From Pseudomonadales bacterium (GTDB lineage: Bacteria; Pseudomonadota; Gammaproteobacteria; Pseudomonadales; Azotimanducaceae), in assembly GCA_019090615.1 (NCBI GenBank), contig JAHRVQ010000043.1:1-55794 (forward strand): a stretch of 55,794 nt of DNA, in the 5' to 3' direction. Of this stretch, positions 28,305-37,534 are shown piece by piece (within the stretch, counting starts at the first letter, position 1; the number at the start of each line of letters is the position of its first letter). The translations under genes were made by a program, and so were the position numbers. The notes under the pieces were generated by a model, which saw nothing but the letters and a program-made list of their open reading frames with translations, did no database searches and was not told the origin of the DNA.

Positions 28305-29215
28305 GCTGAATGCTCGCGAGCAATCGTAGTGCGATACATTTCGCGGCGGAAGCCATCATGGTCATTAAATGCCTGATGGATACATAGCCGATTATCCCAT
28401 ATTGCATAAGTATTTGGCTCCCAGCGAAGCCGACAGGTCAGCGCTGCCTGGGTGATATGGTTAATTAGATAATCAAGAATAGGTTGCGCTTCATCTTCAA
28501 GCATACCGTCAATAGTGGTGGTATAAGTTTTATCGCAATACAGCGCCTTTTCACCGGTAATCGGATGGGCACGCACGATGGGATGAGCTGCACCTTTTAC
28601 TTTAAGCTGCATATCTTCTGGGTCTTTGGAGGTTTTAAGGTTACTTTTAGCCGGTTGTTCACCCGCCAAAACAGCCTTTTGTGAGGCCGCAATAATATGC
28701 TGGATAGACATACGCACTTTCAATCCCGACAGCATTTCCTGCATGGTTTCTGATAAAAGTGCATAAGCAAGTGCTGTATTTGCCCACATCGTATCACCGC
28801 CATAAGGAGGAATATCAATACCGCGTAATTGACTAATGGCAGGTGGATTTTGCAGGAAAGGTGAATCTGTATGCCAACCCGAGCCAAATATAATACCCAC
28901 CTCGGCATCGGCTTCTTTGAGCACAGGCTGGACATTTCGATTGCCCGGCACCCCCTGAGTATAAGCATCATCCGCAAAGGGGCCAAATTTTGCGCTGAAA
29001 TTTTCCTGATCAGCATGGGTAATATCCTGATCGCGAAAATAAATCATTTTATGCCGATATAACGCGTGACAAATTTCTGCAAAAGCCTTGTCCGACACAT
29101 TAGCCAGATCAACCTCGGATATTTCGGCACCCATCGCCGCAGCCAGCGGATCAACCTGTATAAACTCATAATTTTTAGCGCTGTTATCAAATGCGCCGTA
29201 TGCGTGACCAATCAT
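28301..29215 (-). CDS. TauD/TfdA-family Fe(II)/2-oxoglutarate dioxygenase
   Basis: A 304-residue enzyme, a second family member in this window. His115-x-Asp117 in GSGWHTDSPF and the His in NRLCIHQAFND are the iron ligands; Arg in RREMYRTTIA is the 2-oxoglutarate anchor. VVKAHP-type segments appear as HPIVRAHPITGEKALY, typical of 2,4-D/taurine dioxygenases. Strong ribosome-binding site (AGAGAGG) before the ATG. It converges with the MFS transporter and lies downstream of a CoA transferase on the same strand, with a strong terminator (29371-29395) between them, so it is probably transcribed separately. Confidence 0.92.
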   Translation of the reverse strand: MIGHAYGAFDNSAKNYEFIQVDPLAAAMGAEISEVDLANVSDKAFAEICHALYRHKMIYFRDQDITHADQENFSAKFGPFADDAYTQGVPGNRNVQPVLKEADAEVGIIFGSGWHTDSPFLQNPPAISQLRGIDIPPYGGDTMWANTALAYALLSETMQEMLSGLKVRMSIQHIIAASQKAVLAGEQPAKSNLKTSKDPEDMQLKVKGAAHPIVRAHPITGEKALYCDKTYTTTIDGMLEDEAQPILDYLINHITQAALTCRLRWEPNTYAIWDNRLCIHQAFNDHDGFRREMYRTTIAREHSA

Positions 29216-29524
29216 TTCAACCTCTCTACTGCTACTTTATTTACGATGCATGACTATTACGGTTCGTGTTCACCGCTAGTTATTGCCACTTAGGGTACTA
29301 GCATCTATCTCTAGTATTGAACATCCAGTATTTAACAATTTTAACTGACATTTAAACCAGTAACTAAACCAAAAAATCAGGCCAATGCCTGATTTCAAAG
29401 CCAAATACCGAAGACTGGGATGGTGCCTGATTTATCCACCTTTTACCATGATCCATGGCCAAAAAATGGCCTCACATTAACGCCGGCAGCATCAACAGCG
29501 CTAAATCAAGTTTTGCTAATTCGG
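29216..29524. other. 309-base spacer with one terminator
   Basis: Between the dioxygenase and the CoA transferase, both minus strand. It holds the terminator at 29371-29395 and a second hairpin near 29455-29474 (ggcc arms around six A), whose T-run is in the loop and which I do not call. No coding frame. Confidence 0.5.
29371..29395 (-). terminator. Rho-independent terminator of the CoA transferase gene
   Basis: Read on the minus strand: aaatcaggc, loop attg, gcctgattt and further T residues, giving a perfect 9-base stem ending in a run of six T. It lies about 130 bases after the stop of the 29525-30736 gene. Confidence 0.75.
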
Positions 29525-30736
29525 CTATTTTTTGGGTTTAGGCTTACGCTTATATAAAATACCCGATTCAGATAATGTCGCCAATTCATCATCAGACATA
29601 CCAAGCCATTTACGGAGTACAGATTCATTACCCTCGCCTAAATCCGGCGCCGATGGCTTGATGCTGGCTTCTGCTGCATTCATGCGCAAAGGCGTATTGG
29701 CCACCAGAAAATCACCAACACCATCATTCATGACTACACCGCTACCGCGATACTGTGACTGCTCACTCTGCAAACCTTCTAACACAGTGCGGAACTTCGC
29801 CACAGGACAACCACCGTCACGAATAATTTGCTCACACTCATCGGCACTACGGTCCTGCGCCCAGTCCTCAATTGCCAGCATTAGTTGATCCCAGTTTTTA
29901 GCAAAATCTTTATTATCCAGGGGATATTTTTCAATCCATTCAGGATGATTGACAGCCTGGGTTAGATCTTTGAAATTTTTCGCGGACAAGGGGTTAACCA
30001 CGAAATAACCGTCTTTAGCTTTTAATGCACGATAGACAGTGCGCGGCACTGGCTCAGGGTGTTGCGCTTCCTGCAGTTCAAAACACTGCATATTAAAAAT
30101 AACATCAGCCATTGCAACATCAATTTCATCGCCCTCGCCAATTCGCTCACGGCGAAACAGCGCCGCCATAATAGCGGTAGCACCGTGCACCCCAGTAGTG
30201 TAGTCGGCAAAGGGGACCGAACCATTAACGGGGGTATCTATGCTGGTCTGATGTTCAACGATGGTCAGGTCAAGACCGGCTGCCGCATGAATAATAGGTG
30301 CATAGGCCGAATAACCCTCGGCCGGCCCATGTTGTCCATAGCCGGACATATTACAATAAATAATTTTAGGATTACGGCGCTTCATGGCCTCATAACCCAG
30401 GCCAAATCCGCGCAAAACACCAGGACGAAAATTCTGTACTACAACATCCGCCTTTTCGGCGAGGTTTAAAATTAATTCGATGCTTTTTTGATCTTTAAGA
30501 TCAATAGCAATGCTATTCTTTCCGGCATTTAACTGGGCAAAAAAAGGACTCTTACCCTTACGCCTGGGCACGACACTGCGTAACAAATCACCATTTGGCG
30601 GTTCAATCTTTACCACCTCAGCCCCCAGATCTGCCATTAACCGAGTACAATATGGCCCTGCAATAACACCCGTAAAGTCTAGCACTCGAATACCATCGAG
30701 CGCGCCAGGGGTTAAATGTTGTTGGATTGACATCAT
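29525..30736 (-). CDS. CaiB/BaiF-family (type III) CoA transferase
   Basis: A 403-residue enzyme that moves CoA between carboxylic acids through an enzyme-bound anhydride. The catalytic Asp is Asp178 in PFADYTTGVHG. VLDFTGVIAGPYCTRLMADLGAEVVKIE at the N-terminus (given here as VLDFTGVIAGPY and ADLGAEVVKIE) is the family start. The C-terminus is Lys-rich (KRKPKPKK). AAGGAGCAAC precedes ATGATG, so the start may be 30736 or 30733. Its closest relative in the window is the gene at 45842-47032: both share ALxGxRVLDF, GDLLR and NxGKxS, and a long collinear C-terminal half. A terminator follows. Confidence 0.92.
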   Translation of the reverse strand: MMSIQQHLTPGALDGIRVLDFTGVIAGPYCTRLMADLGAEVVKIEPPNGDLLRSVVPRRKGKSPFFAQLNAGKNSIAIDLKDQKSIELILNLAEKADVVVQNFRPGVLRGFGLGYEAMKRRNPKIIYCNMSGYGQHGPAEGYSAYAPIIHAAAGLDLTIVEHQTSIDTPVNGSVPFADYTTGVHGATAIMAALFRRERIGEGDEIDVAMADVIFNMQCFELQEAQHPEPVPRTVYRALKAKDGYFVVNPLSAKNFKDLTQAVNHPEWIEKYPLDNKDFAKNWDQLMLAIEDWAQDRSADECEQIIRDGGCPVAKFRTVLEGLQSEQSQYRGSGVVMNDGVGDFLVANTPLRMNAAEASIKPSAPDLGEGNESVLRKWLGMSDDELATLSESGILYKRKPKPKK

Positions 30737-30744
30737 GTTGCTCC

Positions 30745-30792
30745 TTTTATCTGGTTCATTTTATCCGCTTCGATATTTTATCTGCTTCGATA
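30745..30792. repeat. Tandem repeat, 17-base unit, nearly three copies
   Basis: Two near-identical 17-base copies (ttttatcygcttcgata) at 30759-30775 and 30776-30792, preceded by a shortened 14-base copy. It sits only nine bases upstream of the CoA transferase start on the minus strand, so it lies in its leader. Confidence 0.75.
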
Positions 30793-31130
30793 TAAGCATC
30801 TGGCAGGCATCGCTCGTGGATAACTGGGCATTCTGAAAACCACCACTGGATTATTTATAACCAGTACTACATAGGTTTTTTATAACATCTGATTTACATC
30901 ATGGAGACGAATGCCATGCATTGCAAATCGCCCTTATCAGGACGAGTAGCCGATAGAATGTTAAAAAACCTATCGACAAAATCATTTGCTTGCTGGGTGC
31001 TGATAATTTTGTCAGCATCCGCACTACCTGCTCATACGCCGTGTTATCATGCTTGTCGCTAGCGAGTAAGACAGCACCACGACTGCTATAACCTTCACCC
31101 CAGCCACTTCGACATTTTTGCAATTAGTCA

Positions 31131-31153
31131 CCTATTAGAGACCCATTAGAGAC
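31131..31153. repeat. Tandem repeat, 11-12-base unit, two copies
   Basis: Copies cctattagagac and ccattagagac, one base different in length, in the spacer ahead of the AdoMet decarboxylase-like gene. Confidence 0.5.
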
Positions 31154-31246
31154 CTAGTTAACATTGCCTAATAACAACATCCAGAAACAAGTACTGCCGA
31201 CCTTGATACTTATCAGCGTTGAAAAAACTTCAAGCGTCCGCCCCCT

Positions 31247-31561
31247 ATGAAGGCGGAAGTTTTTAACGTGTCATACTGGCTAGCAGGTACCCTGACCGCA
31301 TCAGATATCAGCCAATTGGAACAGGGCCTGGCCCAAAGTGGTTTTATACTGCTGGACAAAGTAGATCATGCTTTTCAGCCAGTAGGTTATACGCAGTTAA
31401 TACTTTTAGCTGAAAGCCACTTCGCGTTACATACCTTCCCTGAAGACAATAAAACCTACCTGGAAATTTGCAGCTGCAATAGAGATAAATTAATGCTGTT
31501 TATTAGCTGGCTCGAAAAACAGACTCATTATCGGCCCGAGCTAAGATACCGGCATCTATAA
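31247..31561 (+). CDS. Short S-adenosylmethionine decarboxylase-like protein
   Basis: A 104-residue relative of the class I bacterial/archaeal AdoMet decarboxylase (SpeD), which makes decarboxylated AdoMet for polyamine synthesis and self-cleaves to form a pyruvoyl group. The key residues line up at the right spacing: Ser57 in AESHFALHTF (cleavage before Ser), His62, and Cys77 in EICSCN (S, +5 H, +20 C as in the Thermotoga enzyme). Overall identity looks low and the protein is short of the usual 120 residues. The ATG has no good ribosome-binding site; a GTG at 31268 with GGAAG eight bases upstream is an alternative start. No spermidine synthase or arginine decarboxylase gene is adjacent. It might be a specialised or regulatory homologue. 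Confidence 0.75.
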   Translation: MKAEVFNVSYWLAGTLTASDISQLEQGLAQSGFILLDKVDHAFQPVGYTQLILLAESHFALHTFPEDNKTYLEICSCNRDKLMLFISWLEKQTHYRPELRYRHL

Positions 31562-31602
31562 AACCGATAGAAAACTGACAGAAACCGGACTTAAACCGTT
31601 GC

Positions 31603-33678
31603 TTATATCTCAGCTGCAAGACGACTGGCCTGATCTATCGCCAATTTTGCATCAATTTCTGCGGCTTCATAGGCACCGCCAATCAGATGTATTTTTTTCT
31701 TTTTTAGCGCTGACTTAGCCTGCATTTCATGACGCATCCCATCATAAAGAGTTCGCAAGGACTCCTGCCCAGCGCAAACCACAATATGATCCACCACAAG
31801 CGTTTGCGGCTGATCTGCAACCAACAAATGTAATCCGTGCGCATCAATTTTTTGATATTCGACATTGTTGATCATCTGCACACCCCGTTGTCGGAGCGCA
31901 ATACGATGCGTCCAGCCTGTGGATTTACCCAAACCCATACCCACAGGCGAAGCTTTTCGTTGCAACAGGACAATTTCACGATTCGACTTGTTAACCTGTG
32001 GTTCAACACCCGTGACCCCACCACGCGGGTGATTAACAAAATCAATGCCCCATTCCCGCGCAAAAACATTAACATCCATCGCAGGTGAAACACCTGAATG
32101 CGCTAATAAGGCCGCAACATCAAACCCAATACCACCAGCCCCAAGAATCGCGACACGTTTACCTACCTGCACCCGACCGGAAATAACATCGATATAACTG
32201 ACAACCCTGGGGTCGTCAATACCAGGTATTACGGGTTCTCGCGGCAAAATACCCGTAGCAATTACGATCTCATCAAATTTATGGCTACTAAGCGACTTTG
32301 TATCAACGTTATATCCCAGCTCCAGATTAATATCCAAAACCTCGACCATACGCTTAAAATACCGTAATGTTTCAGAAAACTCCTCTTTGCCAGGTATCCT
32401 TCTGGCCAAATTAAATTGTCCGCCAATTTGATTATCTCGTTCAAACAAGGTGACTTTATGCCCTCTTTGGGCAGCTATAACTGCAAAGCTAAGACCCGCT
32501 GGCCCGGCCCCAACCACCGCTATGGTTTTCACCTGAGCAGCTCTGTTGTACTCCAGTAAAGTTTCATTACAGGCCCGCGGGTTAACCAGGCAACTGGTCA
32601 TGCGACCAGTAAAAGTATGATCCAGGCAAGCCTGGTTACAGGCAATACAGGTATTAATTTCATTTTCTCGGCCAAACTTAGCTTTATTGACTAACTCAGC
32701 ATCAGCCAACATAGGCCGCGCCATCGATATTAAATCTGCATTGCCATCACCCAGCACCTGCTCGGCAACATCAGGCATATTGATCCGATTACTGGTAATC
32801 ACTGGCACGTCTAATGCATCCCGTAATCTGCCGGTGACACTGGCAAAAGCGGCCCTTGGCACCATAGTCGCAATAGTTGGCACTCTTGCCTCATGCCAGG
32901 TGAAGTGGGTACTGATAATATTAACGCCTTCCTGCACTACTGTTTGCGCCAGCTGTAATACTTCTGCGCGACTCATACCGTCTTCAAGCATATCCATTGC
33001 AGGTACCCGGAAAATGACAATAAATTGTTCACCCACCACTGCCCGAATGCGCTTTACAACTTCTACCGGAAAACGCATCCGATTAGCCCACTCACCGCCC
33101 CATTGGTCCTTTCTTAAATTAGTTTTTGCGACCATAAAAGCGCTCAGCAAATAACCTGCAGAACCAATAATCTCAACCCCATCATAACCTGCCTTCTGCG
33201 CCATCAAGGCACAGTTAGCAAAATCAGCTAATTGTTTTTCTATGCCTTCGGCATCAAGTTCAGCCGGGGTAGATGCAGCCACTCTGGATTTAACCGCCGA
33301 AGGTGCCACAGGGTTAGCCGTACCGGCCTGCGCGCCCGCATGTAAGATCTGCAGACATATTTTTACCTCCGGGTCCGCTTCATGTACCGCCGAAGTTATT
33401 TTTTGATGCTCTTCCACCTCATCAAAAGTTGCCAGTTTACTCCCAGCGCCGCCCATGCCACCTTCAACATTAGGCGATATACCGCCCGTGATAATCATGC
33501 CTACGCCGCCTTTGGCACGTTCAGCAAAAAATGCAGCCATACGCTCAATACCGCCAGGCACATCCTCCAGCCCGGTATGCATCGAACCCATAATAATTCG
33601 GTTTTTAAGGATAGTATGCGGCAAGGTCAGGGGTGAGAACATCAGTGGATAACGTTTTTCGCCAACATTAACGGGCAT
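31603..33678 (-). CDS. fadH: NADPH-dependent 2,4-dienoyl-CoA reductase
   Basis: A 691-residue multidomain flavoprotein. N-terminal old-yellow-enzyme FMN barrel (about 1-330) with NRIIMGSMHTG and a catalytic-site His in THFTWHEAR; then a [4Fe-4S] segment (CIACNQACLD and TSCLVNP); then FAD/NADPH domains with VAVVGAGPAGLSFA-type motifs (IAVVGAGPAGLSFA) and VAILGAGGIGFDVA. It reduces the double bond of 2,4-dienoyl-CoA during unsaturated fatty-acid breakdown. I prefer ATG 33678: AAGGAA lies upstream, and the protein then begins MPVNVGEKRY as expected. A longer frame to 33729 would add 17 hydrophobic residues. It ends 42 bases from the convergent AdoMet decarboxylase-like gene. Confidence 0.92.
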   Translation of the reverse strand: MPVNVGEKRYPLMFSPLTLPHTILKNRIIMGSMHTGLEDVPGGIERMAAFFAERAKGGVGMIITGGISPNVEGGMGGAGSKLATFDEVEEHQKITSAVHEADPEVKICLQILHAGAQAGTANPVAPSAVKSRVAASTPAELDAEGIEKQLADFANCALMAQKAGYDGVEIIGSAGYLLSAFMVAKTNLRKDQWGGEWANRMRFPVEVVKRIRAVVGEQFIVIFRVPAMDMLEDGMSRAEVLQLAQTVVQEGVNIISTHFTWHEARVPTIATMVPRAAFASVTGRLRDALDVPVITSNRINMPDVAEQVLGDGNADLISMARPMLADAELVNKAKFGRENEINTCIACNQACLDHTFTGRMTSCLVNPRACNETLLEYNRAAQVKTIAVVGAGPAGLSFAVIAAQRGHKVTLFERDNQIGGQFNLARRIPGKEEFSETLRYFKRMVEVLDINLELGYNVDTKSLSSHKFDEIVIATGILPREPVIPGIDDPRVVSYIDVISGRVQVGKRVAILGAGGIGFDVAALLAHSGVSPAMDVNVFAREWGIDFVNHPRGGVTGVEPQVNKSNREIVLLQRKASPVGMGLGKSTGWTHRIALRQRGVQMINNVEYQKIDAHGLHLLVADQPQTLVVDHIVVCAGQESLRTLYDGMRHEMQAKSALKKKKIHLIGGAYEAAEIDAKLAIDQASRLAAEI

Positions 33679-33880
33679 ATAGCAGTTCCTTTTTAAGGCG
33701 AGCAGATAAAGCAGAGTTGAAGTTATCAAGGCTATTGTGCCATGAAATTCGAGTATAAGATTAACCCACTATAAACTCGTTTGAGGATAAATTACGCTGC
33801 TACGGCAAATCAAGGCATGACGAAAAATGTTGATGGCCCGACAGGTCGCACCTAAAGCAGCCTTACCTAAGACTCTACCT

Positions 33881-33909
33881 AAAACCAATAAGCTCTTTAT
33901 ATTGGTTTT
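33881..33909 (-). terminator. Candidate bidirectional hairpin terminator
   Basis: Perfect 10-base arms aaaaccaata and tattggtttt with a nine-base loop, in the spacer between galE (end 33956) and fadH. The stem is A/T-rich and ends in four T on both strands, so it may stop galE transcription. It is weaker than a GC-rich terminator. Confidence 0.45.
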
Positions 33910-33955
33910 CTTAGCCGCAGCTGCTGATCGTAGAGTTAACTTAACGCTATCCTGA

Positions 33956-34975
33956 CTAGGAATAGCCATTAGGGTTTTGTTGCTGCCAGCGCCAGGCATC
34001 ACGACAAATATCTTCGATGGTCAAATTTGCCTCCCAGTTCAATTCCTTTAAAGCCAATGCTGGATCGGTATAACAGACAGGTATATCCCCGGCTCTTCTC
34101 GGCCCTTTTGTGACCGGCAAGCTGATTTGGTTGACCCTTTCGAACACCTCAATGAGCTCAAGTACCGAGTTGCCCTTGCCCGTACCAAGGTTGTAGGTTA
34201 CAAGGCCTGGCTTCAAGGCTAGCTTTTCTAATGCCGCCAGATGTCCTTTCGCCAAATCCACCACATGAATATAGTCACGAATACAGGTACCATCTGGCGT
34301 GTCGTAGTCATCGCCAAAAATCGTTAACGATTTACGTCGACCGATAGCTACCTGAGAAACAAAAGGGAGAAGGTTGCCTGGCACACCAAGAGGGTTCTCA
34401 CCAATATCACCGCTAATATGGGCCCCACCAGGATTAAAATAACGTAATCTGGCTATAGCGACCTTAGCATTAGCTGTACAAAAATCTTCGAGTATTTTTT
34501 CAATCATCAATTTACTTCTGCCGTAGGGATTAGTGGCATCGATAATGGGGCTGTTTTCATCCAGCGGCATTACTTCATGTTGACCATAAACAGTAGCTGA
34601 AGAACTAAAGACTAGATGATCGACTGCATACTGCTGCATAAGCCGACAAACATTCAGAGTAGCTGTGATATTGGTATGATAATAATCAAGCGGCTTATTA
34701 GTTGATTCCTCGACAGATTTCAACCCAGCAAAATGTAATACGGCAGAAAATTTTTCAGCGGCGAAAATTTTCTCCATCGCTGCAAAATTTAGAAGATCTT
34801 CAGCATAAAATTTGATCCTGGAGTGGGTAAGTTGTTCGACTCTTTGCACCGCCTTCCGTGAACTGTTAGAAAGATTATCAACAACAACAATATCGTACCC
34901 TGCTTCAACGAGTTCGACGGCAGTATGAGAGCCAATATAACCTGCGCCGCCAGTGAGGAGTATTTTCTTGGGCAT
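33956..34975 (-). CDS. galE: UDP-glucose 4-epimerase
   Basis: A 339-residue SDR-type sugar epimerase, interconverting UDP-glucose and UDP-galactose. NAD-binding GGAGYIGSH (9-17), substrate-binding/catalytic SSSATVYG and Tyr151-x3-Lys155 in NPYGRSK are all present. Length and the C-terminal RRAGDIPVCY are normal for GalE. It is downstream of the glycosyltransferase gene (149 bases) on the same strand and could feed UDP-galactose to that pathway. No strong ribosome-binding site is visible before the ATG. Confidence 0.95.
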   Translation of the reverse strand: MPKKILLTGGAGYIGSHTAVELVEAGYDIVVVDNLSNSSRKAVQRVEQLTHSRIKFYAEDLLNFAAMEKIFAAEKFSAVLHFAGLKSVEESTNKPLDYYHTNITATLNVCRLMQQYAVDHLVFSSSATVYGQHEVMPLDENSPIIDATNPYGRSKLMIEKILEDFCTANAKVAIARLRYFNPGGAHISGDIGENPLGVPGNLLPFVSQVAIGRRKSLTIFGDDYDTPDGTCIRDYIHVVDLAKGHLAALEKLALKPGLVTYNLGTGKGNSVLELIEVFERVNQISLPVTKGPRRAGDIPVCYTDPALALKELNWEANLTIEDICRDAWRWQQQNPNGYS

Positions 34976-35124
34976 ATCGTTTGCCTTAGTATGATTTCAT
35001 GGTTAGAAGGTGCTTCAAGTTTTATCAGTGCCTGCTTGTGTAGATCAGCTTATACTCATTAGCCCGTCGTGGCGCGCCGCAATTTAGGTAAGTCGCGCTC
35101 AGAATGTCTTTTTATCAACCGCCT

Positions 35125-36282
35125 TTATTTATTTGATAGCCCTAGAAATTGAGCTTCAAATTTTGACATGGAGGACTCTAATGTATGATGTTCGAAAAAA
35201 TAAGCTTCTGCGGCTTTAGAAACACCGTTTCTTTTATCTATATCCAACATTTCCTCTATCGCCAACTTCATTTCCGCCACACCATCTACCGCTCGTCCTA
35301 ACCCATATTTAACGACCACCCCATCAGGATCAAACGTTGTAATAAGCGGCAAGCCGACACCCCAGGCCTCAAGATAAACGTTAGGGAAACCTTCATATAC
35401 GGAAGTGGAACATAATAGAAAGGACTTATTATAAAACACCCCCATATTTTCATGGGCAATTCGGCCATGTAATACGACGTTTGGGATCGTTTCAGCTATC
35501 TGTCTCAATTCACCGGCGTATTTAGCGGTTTTTCCAACGTTGAAATCACCGACGACATCAAAAATCATATCCGGGAATAGTTTTGCAAGTTCAAAAAAAT
35601 ATTCTAGTCGCTTCTCAGGAGCAAATCTGCCTACCCAAAGCACATGCTTCTTAGATTCCGAATCAAAGTTTTGGTTTTCTATCTTTTCGAACCCTGCGCA
35701 AGGCATCCGAATAACATCAGCATTGATATCATATTCATCTTTGAGTAATTTTTTTTGTTTTTCTGTTTGGCAAACCACCTTATCAGCATTAATGAGGCCG
35801 TATTTATAAAGGATTCTTTCTCGTTTTACTTTTAACGCCGGCAAAGCTCGGGTGCAATCAACATCATTTGCTATGGAATAAATTACCTTTTTACCATGTT
35901 TGTGTGCCCAGTAGACAGTTTGTCCTAGCCCCAGATCGCCAGTATTATAGTAGTACACATCAGCATCTGCCCTTTTTAAGGCTGAAATAAAACTAGTCCA
36001 GCGCGGATAAAAAAAACGCACCCAGGGTATTCCATCAGTTTCTTTGCACATTTTTCGAACTACTACACCATCGTGCTCGATACCATCCTCATAATCGGAG
36101 TCCCAGGATATCATTGTTGTTGGATAGCCGTTGGCAGCAAACCATTTGGACATCATAGGCACCTGCACTTCGATACCTCCGATATGTGAATTATCTTCTA
36201 CCTTTGCCAGGACATCGTAGGCATTGTGTGCAATTAAACAAAAAGAATTCTGCGAAGCTTTAGTGGGATTAACTGTGCTCAA
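35125..36282 (-). CDS. Glycosyltransferase family 4-type enzyme
   Basis: A 385-residue GT-B glycosyltransferase. The C-terminal half has the nucleotide-sugar site: VGRFAPEKRLEYF, then VVLHGRIAHENM and the E-x7-E motif in STSVYEGFPNVYLEA. The N-terminal half has HIGGIEVQV and YYNTGDLGLG. It should add a hexose to a lipid-linked or surface glycan in the cytoplasm. The start appears to be TTG at 36282, since no in-frame ATG occurs near; CAGGA lies about eight bases upstream. The gene sits between two sulfotransferases and galE, all on the minus strand, suggesting a sulfated exopolysaccharide or glycolipid locus. A 15-base tandem repeat inside a long inverted repeat lies 200 bases upstream. Confidence 0.88.
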   Translation of the reverse strand: MSTVNPTKASQNSFCLIAHNAYDVLAKVEDNSHIGGIEVQVPMMSKWFAANGYPTTMISWDSDYEDGIEHDGVVVRKMCKETDGIPWVRFFYPRWTSFISALKRADADVYYYNTGDLGLGQTVYWAHKHGKKVIYSIANDVDCTRALPALKVKRERILYKYGLINADKVVCQTEKQKKLLKDEYDINADVIRMPCAGFEKIENQNFDSESKKHVLWVGRFAPEKRLEYFFELAKLFPDMIFDVVGDFNVGKTAKYAGELRQIAETIPNVVLHGRIAHENMGVFYNKSFLLCSTSVYEGFPNVYLEAWGVGLPLITTFDPDGVVVKYGLGRAVDGVAEMKLAIEEMLDIDKRNGVSKAAEAYFFEHHTLESSMSKFEAQFLGLSNK

Positions 36283-36874
36283 TCTAACATCCTGATTCTA
36301 TGCATCCAAAATACAAATAACGATGGATAACAAACTAGAAAATTTATTTTTCTTTTATAGGTATCAAATACTAAGATTATTTGCCTTCGAACGATTGAAG
36401 TCCCACTAATTTTCACCATATCGTTACGACTTCCAGCCATTGCCATAGCTTGACTTGTTGATACATAATCTTGCAGTTGGGAGTATTCTTTATAGTTCGA
36501 ACAAAAACAGTACGAACAAAAACAGTACGAACAAAAACAGTTCGAACTATAAAGAATACGAATAAAAGTTTACAAAAATGAACATGAATTATAGCACGGA
36601 TAAAGGTAATTCGTGCTAATTGAAGTGGCGCGGTGCCGATTGAACTGGCATGGGCCAATGGAATTGAGCAATCCCGATAAGAAATAACAGTATTAACTGA
36701 GGATAGAAATGAGCGTTAATTTGCTTATGACAGCATACCTTGTTAGTAACGCAATATTAATGGTCGTCTGACAACATCAACCCAAAGCTGGGCCTGCGCA
36801 CCACGGTTTGTGGTTAAAACGTGTGCCGGTATGGCATTTAGGCAGCTTGCTTTTTTCAGCCGAGATTGCAACTG
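36283..36874. other. 592-base spacer holding a large hairpin and tandem repeat
   Basis: Between the sulfotransferase and the glycosyltransferase genes, both on the minus strand. The notable content is the inverted repeat at 36483-36559; a short 7-base inverted repeat (tagcacg and cgtgcta) follows at 36592-36618. An 81-codon minus frame (36413-36658) is only the translated tandem repeat (repeated RTVFV) and is rejected. Confidence 0.5.
36483..36559. repeat. Three 15-base tandem units inside a perfect 20-base inverted repeat
   Basis: Arms 36483-36502 (gtattctttatagttcgaac) and 36540-36559 are exact reverse complements. Between and partly overlapping them lie three copies of cgaacaaaaacagta at 36498-36512, 36513-36527 and 36528-36542, the last with one changed base. 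As RNA this would form a long hairpin with a repeated loop, about 200 bases upstream of the glycosyltransferase start. Confidence 0.9.
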
Positions 36875-37534
36875 TCAGTCAAATGTATAATTGAACAAAC
36901 TTATCTCGTCTTTATATCGCTGGGCAACATATTCTCTTGATGCATTATCATATTCAGAACGATAATTCTCGCTAGCAGAAGGCACGAGATGAGGAAGCTC
37001 CGCTATATCAATTTTAAGCTTATCACCAATGACTTGAAGCTCTTCATTCAATGATTCAAATTTGGCGACATGATCCATGACAATGGCACCGCCCCGATCA
37101 GTAATCCAGTCCAACTGAGGCCTTAGTTCGGTTTGCCAACTATGTCTGGTAAGAAAATCGTAAAGCGTGCAGTCACTGGGTATTTTTCGATTCTTTTGAT
37201 GGGTTTCATCCCGAATCACATTGCGATACCATGAATGTACGCGGGCCCAGGGGTTTCGGACAAAAGTAAACTTAAAATAGCTTTCAAGTTCACGACGGGT
37301 CAGCCTATCAGTGTATCGAATCAAGCCTCTAAACTCCCTGGCTAATTCAATAGGCCCACCTCGCTTCAGCAATACCAAACAATCACTACCGTCTAAAGAT
37401 TGAATTTCTCGTATCGTCCGGTGATCCTGAGAGCCTCGCTCAAGTCGCTCAAACTTTCCCAACAGGGACTCAATGCTAGTACCTGCCGTTTTCGGAATAT
37501 GAATAAAAATGCATTTTTTCTCTTCAGAAATCAC
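36875..37534 (-). CDS. Sulfotransferase, Sulfotransfer_2-like
   Basis: A 219-residue protein with the PAPS-binding motif HIPKTAGTS near residues 12-20 and FTFVRNPWARVHSWY as the 3'-phosphate-binding segment. Such enzymes move sulfate from PAPS to a carbohydrate. The start is GTG at 37534 and overlaps the TAG of the upstream sulfotransferase by one base (TAGTG), so coupling is probable. It is followed by the glycosyltransferase and galE genes, in line with glycan sulfation. No PAPS-synthesis gene is present in the window. The start with GTG and absence of a strong ribosome-binding site leave a few residues uncertain. Confidence 0.87.
   Translation of the reverse strand: MISEEKKCIFIHIPKTAGTSIESLLGKFERLERGSQDHRTIREIQSLDGSDCLVLLKRGGPIELAREFRGLIRYTDRLTRRELESYFKFTFVRNPWARVHSWYRNVIRDETHQKNRKIPSDCTLYDFLTRHSWQTELRPQLDWITDRGGAIVMDHVAKFESLNEELQVIGDKLKIDIAELPHLVPSASENYRSEYDNASREYVAQRYKDEISLFNYTFD

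Larger units (their letters stand above)
30737..31246. other. 510-base divergent spacer with two tandem repeats
   Basis: Lies between a minus-strand CoA transferase and a plus-strand AdoMet decarboxylase-like gene. A 74-codon minus-strand frame (30899-31123) has no family resemblance and is rejected. It contains the short repeats at 30745-30792 and 31131-31153. No promoter stands out. Confidence 0.4.

Noticed and set aside
33769-34002. 77-codon minus-strand frame next to galE
   Set aside because: It overlaps the galE end in another frame, shows no family resemblance and includes a hairpin.
36498-36542. Possible CRISPR-like repeats
   Set aside because: Copies are contiguous with no spacers; no cas gene is present.
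36413-36658. 81-codon minus-strand frame with a repeated RTVFV motif
   Set aside because: The motif is only the translation of the 15-base tandem repeat.
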